A stretch of 36,034 nucleotides of DNA from Nitrospinota bacterium. GTDB lineage: Bacteria; JADFOP01. The notes beneath the pieces are model-generated. The model saw only the letters and a program-made list of their open reading frames with translations. It did no database searches and was not told the DNA's origin. This document shows, piece by piece, positions 14,433 through 22,343 of the stretch. Positions within the stretch are counted from its first letter, which is position 1; each line of letters begins with the position of its first letter. The stretch covers positions 1 to 36,034 of the forward strand of contig JADFOP010000017.1 of assembly GCA_022562795.1 (NCBI GenBank), read 5' to 3'. Both the position numbers and the translations under genes were made by a program.

Positions 14433-17400
14433 GTGCGCCACTCGGATTTCGTTCATCTCCATCTCCACACGCAGTATAGCCTGCTGGATGGGGCGATTCG
14501 GCTGGGGCCGCTCTTTGAGCGCCTAAACGAGCACCGGATGCCGGCCGTCGCCGTGACCGACCACGGAAACCTCTTCGGCGCCATCGAGTTCTACCGGAAG
14601 GCCCTCGATGCCGGCATCAAGCCCATCATCGGCTGCGAGGTCTACGTCGCCCCCGGCGACCGCCGTGAGCGCTCCCAGGCGTCCGGCGGAGAGACCAACT
14701 ATCACCTGACCCTGCTCGCCAAAAACCTCACTGGCTACAAGAACCTGGTCAAACTCGTCTCGGAAGGGTATCTGACCGGGTTTTACTACCGGCCACGCAT
14801 AGACAAGGAGCTCCTCAAAGAGCACTCGGAGGGGCTCGTCTGCCTTTCGGGGTGCATGAGCGGGGAGATCGCCACCAACTTCGTCCGCGGCCAGCCTGAT
14901 GTGGCCCGACGGGCGGCCCTATTTTACCGGGAGCTTTTCGGCGACCGCTTCTACATTGAGCTTCAAGACCACGGTATCGCCGCCCAGAGGGAGCTCAACG
15001 AGACCCTGCGCGGGCTCGCCCGCGAGCTCGGCTCGCAGGTCGTCGCCACCAACGACTGCCACTACCTGAGCGGCGACGACGCCCCGGCCCACGAGGTGCT
15101 GCTCTGTATCCAGACCGGCAAGACCATGAGTGACCCGGGACGGATGCGCTTCGCCACAGAGGAGTTCTACGTCAAGAGCGCCGAGGAGATGAAGGCGACT
15201 TTCGGGGCGCTTCCCGAGGCGGTAGAGAATACCCTGGCGGTGGCCGAGCGTTGCAACCTGGAGCTTAGGTTCGACCAGGTAAACCTTCCCCGCTACGCCG
15301 TCCCCGACGGCGAGAGCCTCGACGGCTACCTCGAAAAACTCGCAGCCGAGGGGCTCGAGCGGCGACTCGCCCACATCCGTGATAAGGAGGGCCGTCGGAC
15401 CGACGAGGCGGCCTACCACGCCCGTCTTGAGAAGGAGCTCGCCACCATCACCGGGATGGGCTACGAAAGCTACTTCCTCATCGTTTGGGACTTTATCGAC
15501 TACGCCAAGCGCCGGGGCATCCCCGTGGGGCCGGGACGCGGAAGCGCCGCAGGAAGCCTCGTCGCCTACGCCCTGGGAGTCACCGACCTCGATCCGCTCA
15601 GCTACGGGCTGCTCTTCGAGCGGTTCTTGAACCCCGAGCGCATAGGCATGCCCGACATCGACGTGGACTTCTGCGTGGAGCGCCGGGACGAGGTCATCGA
15701 ATACGTCGTCGGCAAGTACGGCCGCGACAACGTGGCCCAGATTATCACGTTCGGCTCCATGATGGCCAAGGCGGTTATCCGCGATGTGGGCCGGGCGTAC
15801 GATATGCCCTACGGCGATGTGGACCGGATCGCCAAGCTCGTCCCCGACCGGCTACAAATAACCCTCGCAGAGGCCCAGGCCGAGCAGCCGCGCCTGAAGG
15901 ACCTAAGGGAGCGCGACGAGCGGACCGATACGCTTCTCGGCACCGCCGAGCGGCTTGAAGGGCTCCTCCGCCACGCCTCGACGCACGCAGCAGGGGTCGT
16001 AATAAGCCCCTGGCCGCTGACCGAGATGGTCCCTCTTTATAAAGGGGCCAAGGGCGAGGTGACCACCCAATACGCCATGCACTACGTAGAAGCCCTGGGG
16101 CTTTTGAAGATGGACTTCCTGGGTCTCAGGACCCTCACCCTCATGGCAAACGCCCTGAGGCTTATCGAGGCCTCCCGAGGGCTCAAGCTCGCCCTGGCCG
16201 ATATCCCCCTGGATGACCCTGCCGCGTATCAATTGCTATCCGAGGCCCGCACTTTCGGCGTCTTCCAGCTTGAGAGCCGGGGCATTAGGGAGCTGCTTAG
16301 CAAGCTAAAGCCCACCGCGATAGATGATGTCATCGCCACAGTGGCCCTCTATCGTCCGGGGCCCCTGGGAAGCGGGATGGTTGACGACTTCATCCTCCGC
16401 AAGCACGGACAGGTTGATATAACCTACGAAGTCCCGGAGCTCGAAGAAGTGCTGCGCGAGACATACGGCGTCATCGTCTACCAGGAGCAGGTCATGGAAA
16501 TCGCGAGCCGCCTGGGGGGCTTTACGCTCGGGGAGGCCGACATCCTCAGGCGGGCCATGGGAAAGAAGCGTCCTGATGAGATGGCCCTTCAGAGGGAGCG
16601 ATTTCTCAAAGGGGCCGCCGAAAGGGGCATCGATCAGGCCAAAGCCGAGCGCATTTTCCAACGGATGGAGTATTTTGCGGGCTACGGGTTCAACAAGTCC
16701 CACAGCGCCGCCTACGGGCTCATCGCCTACCAGACCGCTTTTCTAAAGGCCAACTACCCGGTTGAGTTCATGGCGGCCCTGCTTACGAGCGAGGCCGAAA
16801 ACACCGACAAGGTCATGGTCTACATGGGCGAGTGCCGCGAGATGGAAATTACCGTCTCGCCCCCCGACGTCAACGAGAGCGACAAGCAATTCACCGTCGT
16901 TGGAGATACGATTCGATTTGGCCTTGCCGCGGTCAAGAACGTAGGCGGGTCGGCCGTGGACGCCATTTTGTCGGCTCGCGCCGAGGGTGGGGCATTTACG
17001 AGCCTGGCCGACTTCTGTCGCCGGGCGGATCTCAGGGCCGTCAACCGACGGGTGGCCGAGAGCCTCATCAAGTGCGGGGCATTCGATTCCCTGGGCCTGA
17101 GCCGACAACCCCTCCTTCAAGCTCTCGAGGCTACGATGGAGGCCGGCCAGCGCCTTCAACGCGACCAGGCGATAGGCCAGATGGGGATGTTCGCGCCTGA
17201 GGCGGGCGGCCTCGACGAACCCTCTCTGGAAGGGCCCGAGTGGAGCGACGCCGAGAGGCTCGCCAACGAGAAAGAGGCCCTCGGTTTCTACATCACTGGC
17301 CACCCCCTTGCCGCCTACACCAAGGCCATCCGCCGATTTGCGACGGCCACCACCGCCTCGGTTGCTGAGATGAGCCACGGCGAGGAGGTCGCCATTGGGG

Positions 17401-17894
17401 GCCTCGTCGTCAAGAATCGAATTCTGACGACCAAACACGGCGACCGCATGTCCTTCATCACCCTGGAGGACCTCCACGGATTCCTGGAAATAGTTGTGTT
17501 CCCGGAGCTCTTTAAGCAGGCCGAGGAGCTCCTAATGGCCGTCGAGATGGGAGAGGAGCAGCCGGTGATGGTCCGCGGCACGGTAGATGTCGCCGATGAC
17601 GCTGTCAAGGTGATCGGCGCGGCCGTCACCCCCCTGAGCGAGTACGCCGAGCGGGTGGCCACTCGTGTCGCTGTTCGGGTGCCTACGACGGGGCTCACCA
17701 GTAAAGACTTGGCGGAGCTCAAGTCTATTCTTAAACGCCATCCTGGGGATGCTAGGGTAGAGCTCAAGCTCACCAGCGCGGACCGACGCCAGACGACTCT
17801 CGCCCTCAACCGCGACCTCGGAGTCGCCGCCTCTTCGGAACTCATCGAGGAGGTGGAGGCCCTATTGGGCCAAAACCTAGTTCATTTCGACTGA
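14433..17894 (+). CDS. dnaE: DNA polymerase III subunit alpha
   Basis: DnaE is the replicative polymerase catalytic subunit. The 1153-residue protein has a PHP domain at the N-terminus (HLHLHTQYSLLDGA, residues 8-21), the C-family palm with PDIDVDF giving Asp408 and Asp410 near the active site, and KMDFLGLRTL holding a further catalytic Asp. GYGFNKSHSAAYG lies in the fingers, followed by a helix-hairpin-helix region and an OB-fold segment (EVAIGGLVV) near residue 990. Length and order match the DnaE1 type. The start is GTG at 14433 with AAGGGA seven bases upstream. accA follows after 88 bases, an arrangement known in several deltaproteobacterial genomes. The C-terminal tail does not carry an obvious extra domain. 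Confidence 0.98.
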   Translation: MRHSDFVHLHLHTQYSLLDGAIRLGPLFERLNEHRMPAVAVTDHGNLFGAIEFYRKALDAGIKPIIGCEVYVAPGDRRERSQASGGETNYHLTLLAKNLTGYKNLVKLVSEGYLTGFYYRPRIDKELLKEHSEGLVCLSGCMSGEIATNFVRGQPDVARRAALFYRELFGDRFYIELQDHGIAAQRELNETLRGLARELGSQVVATNDCHYLSGDDAPAHEVLLCIQTGKTMSDPGRMRFATEEFYVKSAEEMKATFGALPEAVENTLAVAERCNLELRFDQVNLPRYAVPDGESLDGYLEKLAAEGLERRLAHIRDKEGRRTDEAAYHARLEKELATITGMGYESYFLIVWDFIDYAKRRGIPVGPGRGSAAGSLVAYALGVTDLDPLSYGLLFERFLNPERIGMPDIDVDFCVERRDEVIEYVVGKYGRDNVAQIITFGSMMAKAVIRDVGRAYDMPYGDVDRIAKLVPDRLQITLAEAQAEQPRLKDLRERDERTDTLLGTAERLEGLLRHASTHAAGVVISPWPLTEMVPLYKGAKGEVTTQYAMHYVEALGLLKMDFLGLRTLTLMANALRLIEASRGLKLALADIPLDDPAAYQLLSEARTFGVFQLESRGIRELLSKLKPTAIDDVIATVALYRPGPLGSGMVDDFILRKHGQVDITYEVPELEEVLRETYGVIVYQEQVMEIASRLGGFTLGEADILRRAMGKKRPDEMALQRERFLKGAAERGIDQAKAERIFQRMEYFAGYGFNKSHSAAYGLIAYQTAFLKANYPVEFMAALLTSEAENTDKVMVYMGECREMEITVSPPDVNESDKQFTVVGDTIRFGLAAVKNVGGSAVDAILSARAEGGAFTSLADFCRRADLRAVNRRVAESLIKCGAFDSLGLSRQPLLQALEATMEAGQRLQRDQAIGQMGMFAPEAGGLDEPSLEGPEWSDAERLANEKEALGFYITGHPLAAYTKAIRRFATATTASVAEMSHGEEVAIGGLVVKNRILTTKHGDRMSFITLEDLHGFLEIVVFPELFKQAEELLMAVEMGEEQPVMVRGTVDVADDAVKVIGAAVTPLSEYAERVATRVAVRVPTTGLTSKDLAELKSILKRHPGDARVELKLTSADRRQTTLALNRDLGVAASSELIEEVEALLGQNLVHFD

Positions 17895-17909
17895 ATTAGC
17901 CGGAAGGAC

Positions 17910-17938
17910 TTGACTTTCTAGTCCCCCTGGAATATCAT
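17910..17938 (+). promoter_or_regulatory. Sigma-70 promoter of accA
   Basis: TTGACT (17910-17915), a 17-bp spacer and TATCAT (17933-17938) each match the consensus at five of six positions. The promoter lies in the 88 bases between dnaE and accA, so accA can be expressed apart from dnaE. Confidence 0.65.
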
Positions 17939-17982
17939 TGGCTTTTCGTTTATCAAACTTTCCATAACTAGGAGCTATTATA

Positions 17983-18942
17983 ATGCCTCTTCAATCGGTT
18001 GAATTTGAACGTCCTATCGTTGAGATTGAGAAGAAGATCGAGGAGCTGAGAATTATCGCCAACGGCGGCGGGATGGATGTGGACGAGGAGATACGCCGGC
18101 TGGAGAAGAAAGCCCGGCAGATGACCCGAGACCTCTACCTCAAGTTGAACCGCTGGCAGCGTACCCTCTTGGCCCGCCACCCCAAACGGCCGTACACGCT
18201 CGACTACATCCGGCTTATGTGCTCGGATTTCATTGAGCTCCACGGCGATCGCTCCTACGCCGACGACCGTTCCCTGGTAGGGGGCATGGCCTGGTTTGAA
18301 GGCGTGCCCATCATGGTAATGGGCCAGCAAAAGGGACGCACCACCAAGGAGAAGGTCTACCGCAACTTCGGCATGGCCCATCCCGAGGGCTACCGGAAAG
18401 CCCTGCGCTTGATGAAGATCGCCGAGAAATTCGGCCGACCGATTCTAACCCTGATCGACACCCCCGGCGCTTACCCAGGCATCGGCGCAGAGGAGCGTGG
18501 CCAGGCCGAGGCGATCGCGCGGAATCAGTTTGAGATGGCCACCCTCCGAGTGCCTTTTATCGCCGCCGTCATAGGCGAGGGGGGCAGCGGAGGCGCCTTG
18601 GCCCTTGGCGTCGGCAATCGGGTCATCATGCAGGAGAACGCCATCTACTCGGTCATATCCCCAGAAGGCTGCGCCTCCATCCTCTGGCGCGACACCGCCA
18701 AGGCTCCCGAGGCGGCTGAGGCCATGAAGATTACGGCCAAGGACCTTTCAGAGCTCGGGGTTGTGGATGAAATTGTCAGAGAACCCATGGGAGGGGCCCA
18801 CCGCGACCACAATCGGGCCGCCTCGCTGCTGCGCCGGGTCATCCGCCGCCACCTGGGGGAGCTCATGGCCATGAGCCCCGAGGAGCTTATCGCCCATCGC
18901 TACGATAGGTTCCGACGCCTGGGTGTCTACACCGAAAAATAA
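17983..18942 (+). CDS. accA: Acetyl-CoA carboxylase carboxyltransferase subunit alpha
   Basis: AccA and AccD form the carboxyltransferase that moves the carboxyl group from biotin to acetyl-CoA, giving malonyl-CoA for fatty acids. The 319 residues match the family length. It begins with the coiled helical region FERPIVEIEKKIEEL, then has LIDTPGAYPGIGAEERGQAEA and GEGGSGGALALGVGNR, which form the oxyanion-binding crotonase-type core. Tail helices with RVIRRHLGEL complete it. TAGGAGC lies about eight bases before the ATG at 17983. accD is not in the window. Biotin is the cofactor of this complex, so the bio operon in the same window is a sensible, though not necessarily linked, companion. Confidence 0.97.
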   Translation: MPLQSVEFERPIVEIEKKIEELRIIANGGGMDVDEEIRRLEKKARQMTRDLYLKLNRWQRTLLARHPKRPYTLDYIRLMCSDFIELHGDRSYADDRSLVGGMAWFEGVPIMVMGQQKGRTTKEKVYRNFGMAHPEGYRKALRLMKIAEKFGRPILTLIDTPGAYPGIGAEERGQAEAIARNQFEMATLRVPFIAAVIGEGGSGGALALGVGNRVIMQENAIYSVISPEGCASILWRDTAKAPEAAEAMKITAKDLSELGVVDEIVREPMGGAHRDHNRAASLLRRVIRRHLGELMAMSPEELIAHRYDRFRRLGVYTEK

Positions 18943-19012
18943 GGTCCGGCTTCCCGCTGCTGGGTTATTCCTAAAGACCCTCCACGGGCTTCTTTCCTCG
19001 ACCCGCCGGACC
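18943..19012 (+). terminator. Long-range stem just after accA, possible terminator or 3' element
   Basis: GGTCCGGC (18943-18950), starting at the base after the accA stop, pairs perfectly with GCCGGACC (19005-19012). Inside it, CCCG pairs with CGGG and GGGT with ACCC. No clear T-run follows, so Rho-independent termination is uncertain. The remaining bases to 19207 show nothing I can name. Confidence 0.4.
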
Positions 19013-19207
19013 TGTTACCGTTTCATATGACCCCCGATATTCCTTCCAGGGACCGATAGGCTAAGCACGGTTGCTCTCTCATAGCAAGGAAGCATTTCTA
19101 GGAGAGACAGGACCTCTGCCCCTTATTCGTGGAAAAGCCGGCGGGGGAAATCTACATCAGATGGGAAGCCCTCATCCCTGGCTGTCTCGCAGTGGGTAGA
19201 GGTGTTC

Positions 19208-19639
19208 CTAATAGAGGCCTTGCTCCAGGTACCTGAGCTCCAGCTCAAGCTCCAAGGTACGGGCCCTGGCGCGCTCCCGCTCGATCTCCAGCTCCAGATA
19301 CCTCTGCTGGTTAGCCTGGACAACCACCACCTGCGGCTGGGCCGTCGGATGGGGCTGGTTGACCAAGGAGCCTACGACGAGCCCTAGCATCGTTCCGCTG
19401 GCCAGCGCGACAAAAGCGGCTCCGTTGTCATGCCTCTCGATGATTGTGGTGGACGATGAATGGATGGGGATGGCATGGTGGCGACCGCGGAAGCCGTGAT
19501 GGCCGCGGAAGCCGTGGCCGCCGTGGATAGCGGAACCACCGCGGATACCGTGGCGACCGTTACGGGCCCAGGCCGAGCTCATGGGTGCCAAGCAAAGGCT
19601 AACAACCAGGGCGAGAGTCGTCGTCTTTAAGAACTTCAT
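19208..19639 (-). CDS. Small secreted His/Gly/Arg-rich protein with glycine-rich hydrophobic segment
   Basis: The 143-residue protein starts with a signal peptide (MKFLKTTTLALVVSLCLAP, ending near SSAWA at residues 21-25). It then has a His/Gly/Arg-rich stretch (GHGFRGHHGFRGRHH), a hydrophobic segment with small residues around residues 78-92 (AAFVALASGTMLGLVVG) that could insert in a membrane, and a charged helical C-terminus rich in Glu/Arg/Leu. The last part, from about residue 110, may be a coiled coil. GGAGAGGAC lies before the ATG. It is a paralogue of the next gene to the right: both share near-identical signal peptides and leader DNA. The His-rich part could bind metal ions; that is inference. 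I do not recognise a named family. Confidence 0.75.
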   Translation of the reverse strand: MKFLKTTTLALVVSLCLAPMSSAWARNGRHGIRGGSAIHGGHGFRGHHGFRGRHHAIPIHSSSTTIIERHDNGAAFVALASGTMLGLVVGSLVNQPHPTAQPQVVVVQANQQRYLELEIERERARARTLELELELRYLEQGLY

Positions 19640-19678
19640 GATGTCCTCTCCTAACTAAGCGTCTGCCGCATTATGGGG

Positions 19679-19990
19679 TCACCTCGGGAAACGATGACCG
19701 CGGAAGTCGTGGCGGGCGCGGAAGTCGTGGCGGGCGCGGAAGCCGTGACGGGCGCGGAAGTCGTGGCGGGCGCGGAAGTCGTGGCGGGCGCGGAAGCCGT
19801 GGCGATGGTGGAAGAAGTGGCGACGGTGGGTTTTGTGGTGACCGTGGATTCCGTGGTAGGGGTGGAAGGCGTGAAGGCCAATGATACCGTGCCGGCTGTG
19901 GCGACCGCTACGGGCCCAGGCAGGGCTCATGGACGCCAAGCTGAAGCCAACAGCCAGGGTGAGAATCGTGAGGGTCTTAAAGGTCTTCAT
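19679..19990 (-). CDS. Small secreted His/Arg/Phe repeat protein
   Basis: The 103-residue protein starts at the ATG at 19990, with AGGAGAAGAC upstream, and has a signal peptide (MKTFKTLTILTLAVGFSLAS, cleavage likely after the SPAWA segment). The mature part is very basic and His-rich. It has HGIHGHH and HRRHFFHHRH, then about five hexapeptide units of the form H-D/G-F-R-A-R near the C-terminus. These come from 18-bp tandem DNA repeats (19701-19808). The signal peptide and first mature residues closely match the neighbouring 19208-19639 protein, so the two arose by duplication. The hydrophobic and coiled parts of that protein are missing here. A longer frame from 20035 lacks a signal and is not preferred. 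Confidence 0.7.
   Translation of the reverse strand: MKTFKTLTILTLAVGFSLASMSPAWARSGRHSRHGIIGLHAFHPYHGIHGHHKTHRRHFFHHRHGFRARHDFRARHDFRARHGFRARHDFRARHDFRGHRFPR
19701..19808 (-). repeat. 18-bp tandem repeats inside the His-rich gene
   Basis: About six units of 18 bp, each close to CGGAAGTCGTGGCGGGCG on the plus strand, lie end to end. On the minus strand they encode the six-residue repeat H-D-F-R-A-R with HGF variants. Two related 18-bp units lie in the paralogue near 19486-19520. Unit number probably varies between strains by slippage. Confidence 0.85.
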
Positions 19991-20087
19991 GATGTCTTCT
20001 CCTCTATGTGAGCCTGAATCTAAGGCTTCTGCCAAGAGGAACCCACGGGGTTTAAGAAAGTTGCGGCAGGTAAGGAGAAATAATTGC

Positions 20088-20528
20088 TCAGCGGTATCGA
20101 GGAAGGAAGACGGAGGGCCTACGGGGCTGGTTGAAGGTACGGTTTCTAGGAACGATGGGGTTGCGGGGCGGAATAATCACGGGAGGCCGGAAGGGAGGTC
20201 GCTGTTGTTCGATTAGACTGCGGCGCTCCCTGTGCGGAAGCTCGCGGAATTGGTGATACTTCCTTCGCATGTGGGCCCTCTTTTCCGCATTCATGTCCTG
20301 CCATTGATTCCAGCGGCGGTTGAACTCGAGCTTCTCGTCGCCCGGGAGCCCCTGATATTCCCTCCACAGATTGATTAGACGCTGACGATCTACGGGTGAA
20401 AACGCTCGCCATCGCTCCAGGCGGCGCTGGTAGTCTTCCAGCGTCGGGCCACGTTGAGCGAATGCCGGAGCGGCGAAGAATCCTACAACCAGGGCCAATG
20501 CGGTAAGCTGACGCCATGCTCGTTTCAT
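20088..20528 (-). CDS. DUF3106-type secreted protein
   Basis: The 146-residue protein has a signal peptide (MKRAWRQLTALALVVGFFAA, cut near AFA at residues 23-25). It then has repeated helical units rich in Trp, Arg and Glu: RRLERWRAFSPVDRQRLIN, LWREYQGLPGDEKLEFN, RRWNQWQDMNAEKRAHMRR and KYHQFRELPHRERRSL. The W/F-x-x-L/M-P/S-x-x-x-R-x-x-L pattern is typical of DUF3106, periplasmic proteins of unknown role often found beside ECF sigma factors. A Pro/Arg-rich tail ends the protein. AGGGAG precedes the ATG at 20528. It lies in a minus-strand series with an anti-sigma and a sigma factor, suggesting an envelope function. Similarity to Spy/CpxP-like helical chaperones is only an analogy. Confidence 0.85.
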   Translation of the reverse strand: MKRAWRQLTALALVVGFFAAPAFAQRGPTLEDYQRRLERWRAFSPVDRQRLINLWREYQGLPGDEKLEFNRRWNQWQDMNAEKRAHMRRKYHQFRELPHRERRSLIEQQRPPFRPPVIIPPRNPIVPRNRTFNQPRRPSVFLPRYR

Positions 20529-20676
20529 CAGGGCTCCCTTGCCTGGGCTTGACGTCGACATAGGGGGTTCCTCAGCTGAAGGGTTCTGGGCTTCGTCCCA
20601 CAGGGGAGTCTAGCAAAACCAGGATGACGAGGATTGATCCTCGCCGCTTCCAAACCCTCCAAATCCACAAGTCGCC

Positions 20677-21171
20677 TCACTGTTCCCGGACCACATCCTG
20701 GTGCTCCGGGAGGTCGATTTTCTCTAACAGGTCGAAATATTTAATGATGTCGTACTCTTCGAGGAGATCGAGATTAGCCACCACCTGACGCTCCTCAACT
20801 GAGAGGCTCGCCAGCTGTGGCGCCTCCCGGGAGGTACGATGGAGGTCGAAATCCCCGAAAATTATCAGCACCGCCGCTGCCGAAGCGAGGGCCAGGGCGG
20901 CCCACCGGTACCAAGTTGGGAATCGAGGAACCCTGCTCAGCCCGGAACGACCCTCGTCCCGTGCCCGCTCGAGCGTGCGGCGGGCGAGGTCGGGCGGGAC
21001 CTCCACAGGCTCGTCGTCGGCCAAGAGCTCCCATACGCCGGTGAGGCGGTCGGCCTCGGCGCGACAGGCCTCACATATGGAAAGATGCTGAGCGACCTTC
21101 GCCGCCTCCGGGGGCTTCAAAAAGCCCTCGCTGTAGGCGGCAAGCTCGTTGCGAATCTGCTCACACGACAT
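20677..21171 (-). CDS. Anti-sigma factor with zinc-finger (zf-HC2) domain
   Basis: The 164-residue protein starts MSCEQIRNELAAYSEGFL and has the anti-sigma zinc-binding pattern: Cys3, then His and two Cys in QHLSICEACRAEAD near residues 33-46. One membrane segment follows at about residues 97-115 (WAALALASAAAVLIIF). The periplasmic part ends with VVANLDLLEEYDIIKYFDLL, a pattern common in anti-sigma proteins that accompany DUF3106. It would hold the ECF sigma factor encoded just upstream at the membrane until a signal releases it. I chose 21171 because the ten residues before it lie upstream of the family's usual start. AGAGAGG precedes it. The gap to the sigma gene is 61 bases. Confidence 0.9.
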   Translation of the reverse strand: MSCEQIRNELAAYSEGFLKPPEAAKVAQHLSICEACRAEADRLTGVWELLADDEPVEVPPDLARRTLERARDEGRSGLSRVPRFPTWYRWAALALASAAAVLIIFGDFDLHRTSREAPQLASLSVEERQVVANLDLLEEYDIIKYFDLLEKIDLPEHQDVVREQ

Positions 21172-21232
21172 AATGGGCCTCTCTAGTCCCGTAAACTCCA
21201 TAGGGAGGTGAAAGTTTCGTGTCTCTTATCGA

Positions 21233-21808
21233 TTATTTGTCTCCCTCCACCAACGGAGCAAGGCGCTTCGCCAAGGTGCGGCGTGCTCGAACCAGAAGAC
21301 TTTTTACCGCCGAGACCGTTGTTCCCAGCGCTTGGGCAATCTCCTCGTACGAAAGCTCCTCGTATCGTCGGCAGATTACTGCCATCCGCTGGGCCGGGGG
21401 GAGGTCTTGAATGGCCGCCCTTACTAACGTAGCCCGCTCGGCCGAAAGGAGCCGATCTTCAGGTAGCGGTTCCTCCGAGGCCAGGCGGGCTATTCCTCCA
21501 CCGGACGGGCCCTCGCCGAGCTCCTCGTCGATGGAAACTTCCCGTCCGACGCGGCGCAACTCATTCCAACATAGCCGCCTTACGATTGTAAATAGCCAGG
21601 TTCGGAACGCGGCGGTCGGCTCGTAACGGGGAGCCGCCCGCCAAACTCGGAGGAAAACCTCCTGGGTCAACTCTTCGGCCCGGCCCGTATCGCCCACGAA
21701 CCGTCGGATCGTATTTAGTACGACCGAGCTGTGACGGGCGATCAGCTGTTCGAAGGCCGCCTCGTCGCCAGCCGCCAAAGCCTCCATCCAACGATGTTCT
21801 GGCTCCAT
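21233..21808 (-). CDS. ECF-family RNA polymerase sigma factor
   Basis: The 191-residue protein has the two ECF domains. Sigma-70 region 2 (residues 20-85) contains EELTQEVFLRVWRAAPRYEP and FRTWLFTIVRRLCWNELRR. Region 4 (residues 130-182) contains LPPAQRMAVICRRYEELSYEEIA and the DNA-reading helix TTVSAVKSLLVRARRTL. It starts ATG at 21808. It is followed on the same strand by its likely anti-sigma factor, a DUF3106 protein and two secreted His-rich proteins, so it probably directs an envelope-stress regulon including them. I did not find a convincing shared ECF promoter upstream of these genes, so that link is inference. The signal sensed is unknown. Confidence 0.95.
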   Translation of the reverse strand: MEPEHRWMEALAAGDEAAFEQLIARHSSVVLNTIRRFVGDTGRAEELTQEVFLRVWRAAPRYEPTAAFRTWLFTIVRRLCWNELRRVGREVSIDEELGEGPSGGGIARLASEEPLPEDRLLSAERATLVRAAIQDLPPAQRMAVICRRYEELSYEEIAQALGTTVSAVKSLLVRARRTLAKRLAPLVEGDK

Positions 21809-21947
21809 CCGTCAATCTCGCTTTATTCCGACACACCTCTCCACGCCTCCGTTAAATACAAACCCATCGGCCGAGAGGAAGTTGCGTAGAATTCGAAGCG
21901 CCCGACTTCTTAGTCCTTATCTAACCCGACAAGCGATTGAAGGCCCT

Positions 21948-21975
21948 TTGATCCTGGTGCTGGCTCAGATATTGT
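21948..21975 (+). promoter_or_regulatory. Weak promoter candidate for the intergenic RNA
   Basis: TTGATC (21948-21953), a 16-bp spacer and TATTGT (21970-21975) each match the sigma-70 consensus at four of six bases. Alone this is weak. It gains value only from the structure and terminator that follow on the same strand. Confidence 0.3.
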
Positions 21976-21981
21976 GACCCC

Positions 21982-22214
21982 TGTAGCCCTTGCACATGCC
22001 GCAAGAGCATGTACCTTCCAGCGTGCAGCATTTATTTGAGTACCCAAAGGATGAAAGGGTTGAATCCAGCAGCGGGTTTTCTCCTGGAACGGAGGAAAGG
22101 ACGACGTAAGGGCAGACCTAGGCGATTAGTCGTTCGGAAGGGGGCCAACGGCCCTCTGCTGAATTATCAATATTCACGGGTTCGGCTATCTTGAGTTATT
22201 AACTCTTTCATTTT
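21982..22214 (+). ncRNA. Candidate structured non-coding RNA, novel
   Basis: By hand the sequence folds into a hairpin ACATGC/GCATGT with a 7-nt loop (21994-22012). A four-way junction follows, closed by 22067-22072 with 22156-22161 (CAGCAG/CTGCTG, with two more pairs beyond a mismatch). Three hairpins lie inside it: 22077-22084 with 22091-22098 (8 bp), 22099-22105 with 22129-22135 (7 bp, one GU), and 22141-22146 with 22150-22155 (6 bp, one GU). The first two abut and could stack. GAGTT/AACTC followed by TTTCATTTT (22193-22214) could end it. It does not match tmRNA, RNase P, 6S or SRP RNA signatures that I know. The 5' end is estimated from the weak promoter. Confidence 0.4.
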
Positions 22215-22280
22215 AAGGCGTTTAGGGGAGATGATATCGTCAAAATATGTCCATTAAATAGATTTGCGCTTATGCATAGC

Positions 22281-22311
22281 AAAGGGCCGGGCCCTTTCCA
22301 GGACCCGGCCC
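22281..22311 (-). terminator. Terminator of the FBP aldolase/phosphatase gene
   Basis: On the minus strand an 11-bp GC stem (22311-22301 with 22294-22284) closes a 6-nt loop and is followed by TTT. One position is a C-A mismatch on the plus strand but a GU pair in minus-strand RNA, which supports the minus orientation. It lies 33 bases after the stop of the gene. Confidence 0.65.
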
Positions 22312-22343
22312 ATATCCACTTAGCTACTTTTTGAAACGTCTTC

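Larger units (their letters stand above)
21809..22343. other. 535-bp intergenic region with a candidate RNA
   Basis: No convincing protein gene lies here. It has a candidate structured RNA on the plus strand (about 21982-22214) and the terminator of the FBP aldolase/phosphatase gene (22281-22311). A 61-codon basic frame at 22009-22194 overlaps the RNA structure. It has only a weak AAGAG before its ATG, so I judge it unlikely to be coding. Confidence 0.5.

Noticed and set aside
19701-19808. Possible CRISPR-like array
   Set aside because: The 18-bp units are contiguous with no spacers and lie inside a coding frame.
19673-20011. 112-codon plus-strand frame with Val-Gly-Ala repeats
   Set aside because: The repeats are the reverse strand of the 18-bp His-rich array; the minus-strand frame has a signal peptide and ribosome site, this one does not.
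22009-22194. 61-codon basic frame in the sigma-fbp gap
   Set aside because: It has only a weak AAGAG before the ATG, overlaps a better-supported RNA fold, and is simply Arg/Lys-rich. It remains a weak alternative.
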